Source: Tamarix chinensis
Taxonomy: Eukaryota; Streptophyta; Magnoliopsida; Caryophyllales; Tamaricaceae
DNA length: 64,000 nt
NCBI GenBank assembly: GCA_030549775.1
Contig: CM060175.1
Coordinates: forward strand, 6,758,564-6,822,563
Direction of reading: 5' to 3'
Shown: positions 49,601 through 62,696 of the stretch, piece by piece
How the letters are laid out: each line of letters begins with the position of its first letter
How positions within the stretch are numbered: the stretch's first letter is position 1
Position numbers and translations under genes: made by a program
The notes under the pieces: generated by a model
The model's database searches: none
What the model was told of the DNA's origin: nothing
The model's input: only the letters and a program-made list of their open reading frames with translations

Positions 49601-50586
49601 AAAAATATTTAATAAAACTTGAGGATTTAAAATTTTAATTATGTTAAGATTCAATAAAACTCAAAAACATGGAATATGAATAGAACTTGAGTTATAAAGT
49701 TTGATATTTTTTTTAGGGCATGGACAACCTATTATGGACTTATCTCGTATCACCTCTACATAATAGTGGTTTAAGCTTGAAGGCATTCTAACCAGTGATT
49801 GATGAGATGGATAAGAATCTACCTTGGTGTAAAGGAAAATTTTTTGTTTGTTAGTGGTAAACTTACTATAGTATAGCTTTGTTGTTGCCTAGAATCAATC
49901 ATGTTGATTATGGCCACATTTTGTCCTTGGGATCAGGTGAAAATGATGTAGGGGAATCCACCTTTATTTTAATTTATGTTATAAAAAGTTTTGATAAAGT
50001 GGTTGTTATCTAGAAATCACTTGAAAAATTCCTATTCAAACTTAAATTCATTCAATGATGATTATATAGTGAAGAATGTGTAGTCCTTGCATCAAGGACA
50101 ACCCTTGAGCGTCAAAACAACTCTAAGGTGGCCACTAAACATCAACATTTCATCTTCAATCCTTTAAGTTTTCATTCTCATCAACTACCTTATGGCCTAT
50201 TTTTATTCATAGTTTTTAAGTCCTCTACGAATGCTTTTTGTGAAACACAAATTTGGGAAAGTAGCAACAACTATGGAGGATTTCTATTACATCAAATGTA
50301 AGTATCTCAATTAAAGAAACAAGCCCAAGTATTTCATAAACATCCCAAACATGTTGGTAATATTTTGTTTATTAAATTTGCCTAAGTTTGAAGGTCCTAA
50401 ACCTCTTCTTAACATCACCTTTACCAACTCTTAGATGGATGAATAAAGGCTCAAATATGGTTTATCCTAGGCCAACAACAATAGCCTACAAGATGAAAGA
50501 GTATAACAATAATTTAGAACATTTTAGCATGCTTAATGTACCTATAACTTGACCATACAATATCTATTAAAGTTTTGGATCACTTG
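49601..50586. other. Intergenic, no gene recognised
   Basis: No credible open frame or known repeat terminus. Confidence 0.45.
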
Positions 50587-51082
50587 TAACATCCTAAATT
50601 TTTTGAAATAAGAATTTTCATTAAAAATTATAGATTTATGGAAGAAAAAATGCAAGTGTTACCTTTGCTCTCAACATGAGTATGATTTATTTACCATTCT
50701 AAAGGCAAGGCTAAATAGTTCATAAAAAAGTCATGAAATAAAGGAAAAAAAGAAGCAAAAGTAATATAATATAACAACATAACCATTTGTTGAAATTAAC
50801 TCCCAAAAATATAACAAAATGGGTTAAAAGGGACAAAAGAGTCCAAAATATCCATATCACAAAAGATCTTGAAGGCATCACCGACAAAAGAGTCCAAAAT
50901 ATCCATATCACAAAAGATCCTAAAGGCATCACCAAATGACTCTCACCCTAAGTGTCCAATCCACAAGCAATCACTTCTGCCCAGACACATCATCACATAG
51001 ATCAAAATCATAATCACCTGGTATCTATAATAAGTCACTTGTAAGTGCAATATTAGTATGTTGATATATTGAGTAAATAGGG
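50587..51082 (+). repeat. Third-family LTR-like element F3a, left part
   Basis: Opens TGTAACATCCTAAATTTTTT. Its sequence to 51075 is paralleled by 51083-51224 plus 54565-54850 (F3b), for example CACTTGTAAGTGCAATATTA versus CACTTGCAAGTGTAATATTA. It is interrupted by F3b at about 51083 and seems to resume at 56811. It contains a 51 bp tandem duplication (50832-50882 and 50883-50933). Confidence 0.55.
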
Positions 51083-51224
51083 TGTAACACCCTAAATTTC
51101 TAGCTAATTTTTTTTATTTAAAATCATAGATTAGCAAAAGACAAACTATACACAAGTCTTATGGCTGCAAATAACATAACTCAAGTATTCATTTCTTTCT
51201 CATGCTAAGGGCAACTCAAAAATT

Positions 51225-54200
51225 TTAATAACCCCATTTTTCATTACAATTTTTTTTAAAATATTACGGAAGCGAAAAATACCAAAAACACCAAGAAAAA
51301 ATGGATTATTATCACCACACCTAACATAAGATAGATGTTAGCCACTAGTCACATGTCAGATATAAGGCTAAGAAAATTAACCAAACAAAATACAAGAATA
51401 GAGTGCAAAAAATATATAAGATACAAAAACCATAAGGAAAAATGTTTACAATATAAGACTACAACAAGCCCCCAAAATATCCGAATTCATAGGCGAGAGT
51501 AAACTAAAAGTATAGAAATACAATAGAGATAAAACAACAATAGGGAAAAGCCCAAAACATGGTTCATTAAGGACCTACAAAATATTTCTGATTATCCACA
51601 CTCTAAAGGCTCCAAGCCCAACATAAAGTAGTCCAACTATCATCCATCCTTGAAAACCTTCACAAGGTCTTCTATTTATGGGATTAAATAGGTAATGAAA
51701 CAAACAGACACATTAGTATGCTACGTAATGAGTAAGTTAATTCCTTCTTAATATGAGTCACAAGCATGCAAGGTTATGATATACTGTAGAAATCATGCTT
51801 ACATAATATAATTAGATTTACATGCTTTAGCATGGTCATATAATGTATTAGTATTTTATGCCATCCAACTTAAATTATTTGTAAATAATCATGTTTATCA
51901 TCATAATATAGATATCAGGGATAGTAATATATAATCACACAAGCCAATTATTCAACAACTCACTAGTCTCTTCTACAAACCACTTACATAGTTTACCCAT
52001 TAAGTCCATCTTCCAAATTTACATAATCCCCTAGGTTAGTTATTTCTATTCCATTATTCTTTCTTGAGCAATGAGTTAGATTACCACCCCATGGTCTCAT
52101 AATACAATGGAATCCTATTCAAACTAGAGGATATAAAGTTTGATCAAAGCTAAGTGATCACCAATGGACATCAAGTCCTAGTCGAAGCCAAATAAAACAC
52201 CTAGGTGACCAAACCATTTCAAATCAATACTCCCTAATACATTATCAGTGTCTAGAGTAGATAAAGTACCATGATTTACTAGGATCCCACCTGAAGGTAA
52301 GCATAAAGGCACCAAATAAATACCCGAAGGTAGACTAACCCACTATAGGTACTTGAGGATCAGGTAACCCAAACCCATGCACTACTCGATTATCTTTTAA
52401 TTTAAGTAATTAGTGTGTTATTCTCCAATGTTATGTTATTGTATTAAGTCCATGTAACAACCAAAGAAACATAACCAAATAATCATTCCATCTTAACCAT
52501 TATGATCCTCCAAATCATGTGGTGGAACTTCTATTAGTTCATAGCTAAGTTTAATTAGTCCATTAAGATAATCCATTTATGCTAAGAATCTACATTACAT
52601 CATCCATTTGTAGAATCATAGTATACATACTCCAATTTTCCCATTAAAACATTCCAAAGACACTTATTAAGAATACCATAAATTATGAACTGATTAATAT
52701 ATCCAATAGGTTACTTGATTCATACCAAGAAGTATCATTTCATTAGTAAAGAATCATGTTATAGCATGATATCCAATGTCAAACCATACAAAGATAAAAG
52801 GGAACAAATAAAATATTCTCTAGCCGAATCGGTCGATTAATTTCATCTAATCAATTGATTGGCTTGACTTAGTCAAAACCCTAGAGTTTCTTTCAAAACT
52901 AGTCAATTGATAGGTCAAACTAGTCCACTATTCAAAGACTAGTCAGTCAGTTCTAACAAACTAGTTGATGGATTTAACTAGAGAGCAAAAATCATCATAG
53001 ATAACCTAATCGATTAGGTAGGCTAATTAGTTGACTGTTCTAAGAACTCGTCAATTGGTTTACTCTACATTATAGGTATTTTAAACACGATTAAGTCTCC
53101 AAAATAAAACCATAATACTATCATAACATTAATTCAAAGAAAAATAAAGGACTACACATGCTTATATACTTATCATGTTGGGTTCAAAGAGAATCAACCA
53201 TATATCTTATGAAATCAAACTTTTTCGCATAGTTCTTAAATATTCCAACATTCATAGCTAAACTAACAACAATGTTATATATACATACAAAGATTAAAAT
53301 TTTACCAACTATACTATCTTACATGCTTATTCATACCACACTTTAAAATAAAAAATGACTTACTTGAAATCTTAACACAAATATACACCAAAAAAGTAAA
53401 ACCTTTAGCAGAAAGATGTCAATTCTCAAAACCTTAAAAACAAAAAATTAAAAATCTAAACCCTTCTTACAATTCTCATAAATCAAGAAATGTGAATTAG
53501 GGGAAAGAAAGTAGAATATACCAACTCCAAATAGGTTCCAATAAATCAACCGAAAACAAACTCAACTTTTTCACAAATATAAATCTTTCTAGATTAAGGA
53601 TAAAACAAGAGGGAGCTATAGAAATGATCAAAAGAGGTAAAAAAATTACAGTAAAGGCTTGAAACAAGAAGAGTGGAGAAAAAGTGTGAAAGAAAACATA
53701 GAATATTTTTAGTGGCTAAAAAAAGGTAATGGAGAAAGAGGATTAGGGCTATTTATAACCATAAAATTGATTAAGGATGAAGGAAAGAGGTGTAGTAGAT
53801 TGACACCCTAATTTTATCATTTAAAATCAGACCATTCAATGTGGAGTTATCAAGAATGGGGTTCACATTTTTCCTAGAGCTCCAATAATGATTTATGAAG
53901 AATGTAGATCAAGATTTTCTAAATAAAGGTCTAACACAAGAAAGGAAGTGGGCTGATTGGTGTGGGCAATAAATCCCTCAATCATGTAAGGACTATTTGG
54001 AACAAATCATCCATTCCAAGGCTGTACAAAGGAGAGAGGAAGAAGAAGGCAAGGGTGAGGTCATCCTCCCCTTTTTCTATCAAATACAAACATTTAAATC
54101 AACTCGAGCTAAAGAAAATATGGGGTAAATACTAGAAATGGTTACAGATTGCTCAAGAAGTAATTTGGAGTTGGGTTACTAAATTCCAAAACGTTGAAAG

Positions 54201-54564
54201 AATTTTTCCACAAAAATTAAGGCTAAAAAATTCACTAGCTCAACATACTAGCCAATCAGTTTGGTTGACTAGTCAATTATACTATAGACAAGTCAACTGA
54301 TTTTTTAAAACCTTTTAAACAGTTTTTGTAACCAATTTGAATGTGAAAATAATATACCAATCAATCATTTCATAGAATATATCGACTGGTATGCTAAGAA
54401 AGCCCATTCTCTCTAAAAATTTTCAATCTTTTCCAATTCATATTTATATGAAACCTAAAATATATTTGCAAAGCAAGATCAAACACCATTCAAATTATAT
54501 TGAACATAAGAATATTAAAGTTTTATAAATCTCAAATTACGGGTCTTTAAAAAAATAGGTCACA
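51225..54564 (+). mobile_element. Second copy of the E2 LTR-like family (E2b)
   Basis: Homologous to 22316-31170 with its insertions removed: an AATAACCCCATTTTTC opening, TATGCTACGTAATGAGTAAG-like block near 51718, ATGGTCTCATAAT near 52091, TTTACTAGGATCCCACC at 52277 (the intact equivalent of copy B's target) and a GGGTCTTTAAAAAAATAGG close near 54541. It therefore serves as the empty-site control for copy B. No coding capacity is seen. Confidence 0.65.
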
Positions 54565-55059
54565 AAGAATTCATGAAATAGATATCAATGAAAGTAATAA
54601 TAGTATAACAATATAATTTGGGGAGATTAACACCCAAAAAGATACAACTAAAAAGGAAAACATGACGTAATGTTCCAATATATTTTAAGCACTAGAGAAT
54701 AGTTTCTACACCAACTCCCAACCCAAATAACATCACTCTTTCTTATGCACATCAACATACTAATCAATACTATCCTCATTAGCTATCAACAACAACTCAC
54801 TTGCAAGTGTAATATTAATACGCCAATGTACTAAGTAAACAATGACTCTCCTATGAAGGTAGCATGCTTACAAATGGCATGCCATAAAAATGGTAAATAA
54901 TATGTACATACAATACGTGATCACAAATACTCAAACACCTTCTAATCTCATTATTAGCTCATATCAAATACTAATCCATACTCTATGCTCAATTGATGGA
55001 TTGTATACTACAAGCTAATCAAATATAGATAATTAGTATAGCTTATAAAATTAACATGT

Positions 55060-55290
55060 GTTGGGTAAACCTACCAGCTGACCTAATATAGGTAGCCAAC
55101 ACATCTCATAAATTAAGGTGGACTATTACTACCAACTAATCTAATATAAATAGTAAACGTAACTCACATAATATGGTTGACTAAAACCACCAGTTAACCT
55201 AATATAGATAGCCAACACAACTCACATAATAAGTTGGACTAAAACCACAAGCTGACCTAATATAGATAGCTAACACATCTTTTCCATTAT
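55060..55290 (+). repeat. ~65 bp tandem array in F3b
   Basis: Four units with the sequence pattern CTGACCTAATATAGRTAGC followed by CAACACAWCTCA. It occupies a position in the LTR comparable to the 48 bp triplets of the first family. Confidence 0.65.
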
Positions 55291-56810
55291 CTTCCATTTT
55301 TATCAATAATATCTTCTTTGAGGCCAACACATAATCTCACATCATACATACACACTTAAGCCAATTATTTCTATTTCAATCAAAATTTAAGAAGGTAAAA
55401 TGTCAAGAAAGGAACTCAACCCTCAAGGTCAACATAGAGAAGATACACCAAATACCTCCTAGTCTACTAGTTATGAAAATAGATCAAGAAAAAATAAAGC
55501 AAAATAGGTAATCTAGTCATCTGGTATGGAAAAACTAGCTGATTGGTGCCACTAACTAACTAGTCAAAAACATAACCATTTAATTAGTATCGTGTCACAA
55601 CACTTACCTACTTCCCATTAACTTGTTGACTGATAGGTGAAAACGTTACCGACTGACTAGTTTTATCCTAGGCCATTTGGTTATTTCTATAGGGTAAAAC
55701 ATAATTTGAAGGTGTATTTGCTTTCAATCAAAGTATAAATACACCATAACTCATCAAACTTTCCCAAAATGACACCTAACATCCATAATTCATGAATACA
55801 CAACCAAATCGACAAATTACATATTAATCATGCCATATTCAATTTCTCAGTTTTTCACTCAAAATAATCAAACATATCATGCTTTTATGGTAAATTTCAA
55901 GCTTTTAACACTTAAACATACTTGTAACAGATAGTAAATCATAGGAATCCTATTGGAAAAAATAACATATAGCATATAACACATCATTATATATCTACAA
56001 GATCATGCCAAAATTATGTATTTAGTAAGCCCTCAAGCAAAAAAAGACCACTCCTCAATGCTATTACAACCTTATGATTTTTGCTTACCTAATAAATAAT
56101 TAGATAAAATTATTTAGCAAAAACAATTACAGCTTAAAATTGGAATAAAACATAGAGGAGAAAAAAGTAAGAAGAGAAACTAAGGGAAGAACACTTGGAG
56201 ATTGGTTGAGAACAAAAGAGATGGAGGAGGTATGATTCCAGATTAAGAAGGTAGGGTAACAAGGATAGCTAGAAACTTGAGAAGGGATGGGAAAAAGGGT
56301 GGGTTAGATGAGTAAGATAATAATAGAGGGGTATATAGGGATCTCACAATAGCTAAAAAAGAAAATATAAAAGGGGATTTAGGTTGCAATAGACATGTGG
56401 CCCAAATAAAAAGGGTAAAGAATCAAGGATGAGAAATAAAGGGAAAAAGTGGAAAAGGGAAAAAGAGGGAAGGATCTTGTTATATTATAGCTAAATCTAA
56501 AAAGTAGTGTATAATAAGGGTTTAGAACCCTTTAAAACCCCTTTATAATAAATAGATAACATATTTTAGAAGTTAGGTGAAAAATTGGAGAAGATTTGAA
56601 GTCAAAACTAGAACAAGAATAGCAATTTCTAATAGAACTTTTTGATTGGTTTTGGTGTACTATTTGACTAATTCATCATAATTAGCAAATCAAAGCCATG
56701 ATTTACTAATTGACCGTTTCCCTAGTTTGAAAATTATTTTCATAATTTATTCTAAAAATTATTTTTCTTTAAAACTTATACCAAAATATTTTTATACACA
56801 AGGTATTACA

Positions 56811-57385
56811 CAAGTTCTCCCATATAGAGGCAACAAGTAATATATAGGGTGTGACATAAAAATGACAAAACATATGACACACTCAAATCATGCTATCACA
56901 TATTACTCATACCAATCATGACAAAGGAACACTTTCACTCTCATACATCTCTTAATCTAAACTCATCTCAAAGAAGATATCATAAACATTTTAATTTCAC
57001 ATCAAAATAAGTTGATTATCTACCACTAGCTAACCCAATATAGATAATAAGTATAACTCATCAATTAACACATGCGGACTATCTAACACTAGCTATCCCA
57101 ATATAGACATCCAATTTAACTCAAATATTTATGGATTATCTATCACTAGCTAACTAAATATAGATAATTTGCACAATTAAGCCACCTCTATCACCAAATT
57201 TTTAAGTATATATACCCTCCAAGAAGTCCATAGATCTAAATAGAGAGTATATGAGGCCTTACCATAAGCACAAAGGTTAGCAAAAAAAAAAAAACAAACA
57301 AAACTAATAACATGGAAAAGGTATTCCACACACCACCTTACCTTGAAGGTTATCCTGATGTTGCATATAGCGGATTGTTTACCTA
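56811..57385 (+). repeat. F3a, right part with three-unit tandem array
   Basis: Resumes homology with F3b (AAAAATGRC near 56852 and 54890). The array at 57000-57190 has three units with ACTAGCTAWCCCAATATAGA. The right end of F3a is not identified. Confidence 0.5.
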
Positions 57386-58700
57386 TAATACCCTAAATAT
57401 TTTTAATCCTAATTCTTTGGTGATCAGCCTTCTATCCCCTATCTAAACCTTAAACCTTATTTGAACACCTTACTTATACCTCGTAAACCATCAATTTACC
57501 TTCCTACCCTTCAAAACCATAGTTTGGCTTTTAGCTAACTAGTGGTTAACCAATTACAACATGCCAAACCCTATCGTCCAAGAGCCTAGGTAGTCAACAA
57601 CCAAGCTCTCTTGGTCAACCAAAGTTGGTTAATTTCCATCATTTTTGTTTTTATTAATTTCTTTTGTTTTCAAATCAATTCCTATGCATAATATTTTTAT
57701 ATATTTTAGTTTCTAAATTAATTCCTCACCTTTATCTAATTTTCCCCAAAATTTAGGAAGTATTTGACTATTTTTAACAATTTATTACACTTTCTACCTT
57801 ATCTAAACTATTTTCTAGTATTTTTGACTTTCTTAGAATTAGGAAATTTGAAAATTATACTTCCCTACACTTCTTGATCATATCGCACATGGTACTTGCT
57901 TAATCAACCGAAAATCTAACCATAATCACCTCAATAATTTTCTCCCAACTCTCCTATATTTTCTCTCACCTATGCTAATCACTCCCATCATTCCCTCTCT
58001 CCCCTACCTATTTTTTCATAGCTTTAATGGGGATGTGCCTTGGTTGAATATTTTCACACTTAGCCATTTTCTTTCATCCAAATTTGCTCTCTCCTCTTTT
58101 TCTTGTCCTTGCTTGTGTTGTTCTTGACTTATAGCCTTCTGATTGAGCCCTCTTATTTCTTTCTCTTCAATTTTTTTTTTCATATTCTTACTTCTAAAAT
58201 ATTAATTTTTACTCTTTAGTGTTTTCCTTTAGGCAAAAAAAAAGTTATCGTTATAGATTGGTAAAGTTTTCCCAAGCTCCCATTTTTTAAAATCTAATGG
58301 TTATTAGGATCTCTTTTATTCTTTTCTATTCTCTTCTAACCCATGGTATTCCCTTTTTATCTAATTTTTATTTCATTGTTCTAGGTGATCAAAGGGTGGA
58401 AGAAATAGATTAGGAGTATTTGTGTCCTTAGAGATTGGAGTAGCTCTAGTAAGGAATATATATCTATAGTTTAGGGGTTTTATATTATATGTGGATTTGT
58501 GTGATTTTTATATTTCATGTGGGAAATTCTGCTAGGCTTCATCATAAATTTATATCCATGTAATATTAGGTAAAATGCATGTTTTTTTATACGTTTTGTA
58601 ATTTTAGTAAAAGTTACTATACTTTATGCCTTGCTATACTTTGTCATAAATTCCTATGTATAATGGTATATTATATTTTATTTTTAAGTCTTGGGATGAA

Positions 58701-58739
<39 letters not shown>

Positions 58740-59149
58740 ATTGGTGTATTGTGTTAAAATTTAAAAGTTTAAAGATCTTATGTCCTTGGAGTGTCTCAGC
58801 CTTATGCTCCTTGTTGTTTTGTAGATTGCTTTATTTTTATTCAATTTTATTTTTAGGATCATAATAATGTAAGTGGTGTTGTGTATAAAATTGGTAAAAA
58901 TTTATAAAGTAGAATTTGGTGATTTATGTGGAAGATTTGGCCATAGGGATAATATGGTCATTTTGATGAGTTTTGGGAAATAAAAATATTTTATTGTGTT
59001 CCTTAGGGTTTTAATAATGAATTTGATATAAAATATGCAAATTTTTGGATGAGGATGACTTAATTTAAAAAAAATAATAACAAATTTGAAGGCGTATAGG
59101 TGAATAAGGGCCATTTTGGTTCTTTTGGGTTAAATATGATTTTTTTTTA
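57386..59149. other. Unassigned region, possibly another inverted LTR
   Basis: CTATAATACCCTAAATATTT at 57391-57410 resembles the first-family terminus. It is followed by an AT-rich part, a pyrimidine-rich part (57950-58160) and GGGCCATTTTGG-type motifs near 59108, the order seen in inverted copy B. (TA)n lies at 58702-58735. No gene; frames at 58579-58764 and 58902-59114 have no support. Confidence 0.35.
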
Positions 59150-61086
59150 CATATCATCCCATGTGTTCACAGAACACACTAGTAAATGATATAACAGTTA
59201 TTTGGTTGTATCATCCAAAGCGAAAGGAAAAGCTTTAAGCTTAAGTCGATCTATACTTGCTCTAGGAGATTTCATACAAGAACATACAATATGGAATTCT
59301 TTGAGGAATTTGTTGGGTTAATGAAGCATTATGATCCCTTTGAAGTGTTATCCCTGAACCCTATAAGACATAAATGTTTCAATGAAGATGATTAACACTT
59401 GGAAAAATTATTAAAACTAAAAACAAAAAGCTATTCTAACTACAAAAAGAAAGATTATAATCACCATTCATTTACAAATGTACCAAAATCTTGACATATT
59501 ATCATATACACACCAAACTTAACCCTAATTTCCATATACACAGTAAGTGGTATGTAGGAGTCGACTGCCAAAAGGAATAGGATAGAATAAAGAATTCTAT
59601 AATTAGTTCCAAAAACTCAGTTTGTTAATAGATGTTTATTTCTACTACTAATCACTAGACTACAACTATATAATATAACACAAGATTCACTAATATGGAA
59701 ACAAGGATAGGAGACAGTCAATGATGAAATCATGAAATAAAATGATCATATGAAAAAGGGTAATTCTATATGTTTTAATGTTGAACTTCAGAAGCTTATA
59801 CATCTTTAATTCTTAGTTTTCTTTTATTGCAAATAAATCAAAAAATCTTTTGATTTATTTCCTAACTAATTAATGATTTAGGTTAAGAACTCTATATTCA
59901 ATCAACGATAACATTGGCAAACAAAAAACAATCAACTACCATCATAGTAACATAAGCTCAGATTATGAAATTGTACGGATTAATAAATGAGATCAAATAT
60001 ATATGATCCATTTCTAATCCAGAGATGTTAATAAACAATTATGTAGTAATTTTATTTATCCTAACATTGATATAGAATCTAAATATATTGAGTGATTAAT
60101 TCAATTAATTCAAATTCTAAATCTTTGATCAATGATTGTTTAATTTTATTTATCAATCCAAATAAATATAATTAGAACTTACAATTAAAGTTTCATTTCA
60201 CACTATAATCCCTAGTTCATGATTAAAAGCATCCTATCCCATATAAATATACTTGAACATATTCATAATAAAACAATAATATAACAATTCACAATAGTTA
60301 ATACTAATCATCCAAAGATAAATATTAATAAATCAAAGATATATTAAAAAATAATTGAATAAGATAAAAATAATTTCATTCACTAAAAATCAAAAATTCA
60401 AATATAAGAAGGAATTGAGGACAACTTATCATCGTTGTTTCACCAATCTTTAATATTCTATTTAATTCTCAAAGAAAATAGAGTTTATGAATGTCGTATA
60501 CTAAGGATTAAATACATAGAATGAGTTTTGTCTCTAAAACATTGAGAATGAAGTTTTGTTAACATTGAATCATAAAACTAATAGGAAAAATCCCACGTGA
60601 GCAGTTAGAAGAAAAAAAAAACAAGGAAAATTATCCATGTTTCATAACATGGACCCTATGTTATTTTTGGAAGTCTTGGCTTTTCTAAACTTAATTGCTA
60701 GAGAAACACAAGACATGTTTAAGAAACACAAGGGGTCTCATGTTATGTTTGAAAGTCTTGGCTTTTCATCACTTAATTGTTGGAGAAACACAGGTCATGT
60801 TTAAGAAACACGGGGCCCCATGTTTTTCCTCTGATTTGCATTCTCTTCCATAATATTTTGCATAAACTTCTCTTGATGAACCTTATCTTAAACTAGTTCT
60901 TTTGTTATTAATTCTAGGTTCTCTCATGCCTTTTTGGCTCCCTTATTCTTTACTCTTTTCTCTTGATTCCTTCTTTGATTTTTCATTCTATTCATTTGGA
61001 GCTGCATAAATCTAGTAAAGAGAACTTGAGCCAAAATGGTTAAATATAGCATAAATAATGAGACAACTATGATCTTTTAGCATCAA
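59150..61086 (-). repeat. Gypsy LTR-like sequence (Tat/Athila type), minus strand
   Basis: It has the overall layout of the LTR at 2283-3705: a CAGTAAGTGG...GGAGTCGACTGCC line near 59540 at the place of GTGCACGGTG...GGTCGATCCCACAG, long AT-rich middle, a TTTTGGCTCCCTTATTC-type line near 60934, and a TTTTAGCATCA end at 61086 like the TATCA end there. Similarity is by layout and short blocks only. It includes an 80-82 bp tandem duplication (60658-60739 and 60740-60819). Confidence 0.4.
60658..60819. repeat. 80-82 bp tandem duplication
   Basis: Two units, each with GGAAGTCTTGGCTTTTC or GAAAGTCTTGGCTTTTC, GAGAAACACA and CATGTTTAAGAAACACRRGG; a third start (ATGTTTTT) follows at 60820. Confidence 0.85.
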
Positions 61087-61797
61087 ATATTGACAAATAA
61101 AACCATTACATCAATTAGCATAGGGTTTGACCTACAATATATGAATTCTATTATGGTTTGGATTTTAAATAATTGAATCTAAGTCTTATATGGATGAGTT
61201 TGGTATTATCCCTTAAGCACCCAATTTGGTGGCTTAGATGCTTTAGTGTATGTTTGGTGATTTCACTTGAAAATACCGAATTAGATTATTAAAGAAATTT
61301 ATTTGTGATATGTGACATAAATTATAAAAGCTAACAATGGAATTATGATTTCATTCAAGAATTTTTCTCCAACTCTCCGGGCAGCTAAATAGGAGTTAGT
61401 GGATGGGTTACCCAATTATTTATTATTTATTTCACTCAATACCTATTTTATTTTTATTTCACTCAATACCTATTTTCTTTTCTATCGCTTTGTGGTTGAT
61501 AGAGTTGTGCACTTATTTATATGGTATAGGATTAATGTTGTGGTTGATAGAGTTGTGCACTTATTTATATGGTATAGGATTAATGTTGTGGTAGGCTAGC
61601 ATGACATCTTTCTTTAGGACTTCAATCTTAACTTTTCCATGTAAATGCAACATTTAAATTATGATTTTAATCATGCTTAACCAAATTTAATGGATATCAA
61701 GATGATAATGCTGTGATGCCTTGTGTGGTTGAGTTTAGTATTGTCTTTAAATATCTAATTTGGTGGCTTTTATTCTTGGTTGGTTTTTCCAACTAAA
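61087..61797. other. Intergenic with a perfect 48 bp tandem duplication
   Basis: GTGGTTGATAGAGTTGTGCA opens two identical 48 bp units at 61492-61539 and 61540-61587. Just upstream an ATTTCACTCAATACCTATTT unit is also doubled (near 61428-61475). The frames at 61399-61599 merely read through. Nothing else is seen. Confidence 0.6.
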
Positions 61798-62341
61798 AAA
61801 CATAAATATATTAAAGTTTCATGACCATTTTCAAAGTTAAAACAAATCAAACAAAAATAAACTTAGAAAATTAAGACAAGCTAATAGACTATACCTACTT
61901 TCTATCAACTAGTTAGTCAATCCCTAGCTATGGCTAGTTGACTACAAGTCCAAATCAATACGTGTGTGTAATGATAATAATATTATTAATATTTTATAAT
62001 AATAAAATAATATACTCTCAATATTATTTTAGTAAAATAATTTAAGGTATAAATCAAAACTTAAACCAAATCAAATAACATATTTATTATTTAATAATTC
62101 TATATTAGGGTCTTAAAAAAGGTATTATAGGCAAGAATATGTCTTTCAACGATGCCTCCCTATTAAATCTACGGTTGTTAGAGAAAGGAGGCTAGTGTAT
62201 TCAAACGTCGAAACTAATATTTTGAATTTTTAACTTTGAAAATAAAAAAAAACAGAATGGAAAGAATAAATTTAAAAAGTTTATTTATTAAAATAATATA
62301 TAAATAGTAAATTAATTGTGTATTACATATTAAGATATCTA
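61798..62341 (+). repeat. Direct repeat R, right copy, truncated by CACTA insertion
   Basis: Matches 30839-31402 through TAAGATATCTA, then breaks at the first base of CACTACTACG. It includes the E2 terminus (GGGTCTTAAAAAAGGTATTATA region near 62107) and flank, so it is a copy of an already inserted E2 end rather than an independent insertion. Confidence 0.8.
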
Positions 62342-62432
62342 CACTACTACGAAAATAGAAAATAATAACGGGATATTAATAAGGGTGGTTCGAAAACCGT
62401 TGTCAAACACATGAAAATTAATGCGCGGGATA

Positions 62433-62696
62433 GTTTTAATAACGGTTATAGTTCAAAACCGTTATTAAAAGGGCAACATTAAAATTTGTACGGATGTTTT
62501 AATAACGGTTTTACTTAAACCATTATTAAAAGAGGTTTTAATAACAGTTCATACAAGAACCATTGTCAGAAGTCCAGTGGTTTTAATAATGGTTCCTGAG
62601 AGAACCGTTATTAAAACATCTTTTAATAATGGTTCTATCAGGAACCGTTATTAAAACCTCTTTTAATAACGGTTCTCTCAGGAACCGTTATTAAAA
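62433..62696. repeat. Six palindromic subterminal repeats of the CACTA element
   Basis: TTTTAATAACGGTT and its complement AACCGTTATTAAAA alternate in pairs at about 62433, 62497, 62536, 62581, 62621 and 62661. The last has perfect 15 bp arms around a 6 bp loop, and the last three have exact 40 bp spacing. In En/Spm such repeats are binding sites of the TNPA-type protein. Confidence 0.85.

Larger units (their letters stand above)
51083..56810 (+). mobile_element. Third-family LTR-like element F3b, nested in F3a and interrupted by E2b
   Basis: Opens TGTAACACCCTAAATTTC and closes AAGGTATTACA. Removing E2b leaves about 2.4 kb. It carries a tandem array of about 65 bp units at 55060-55290 with an ACCWRCTRACCTAATATAG core. 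F3a has the counterpart array (57000-57190) after its resumption, which supports the nested reading. No coding capacity is recognised. Confidence 0.5.
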
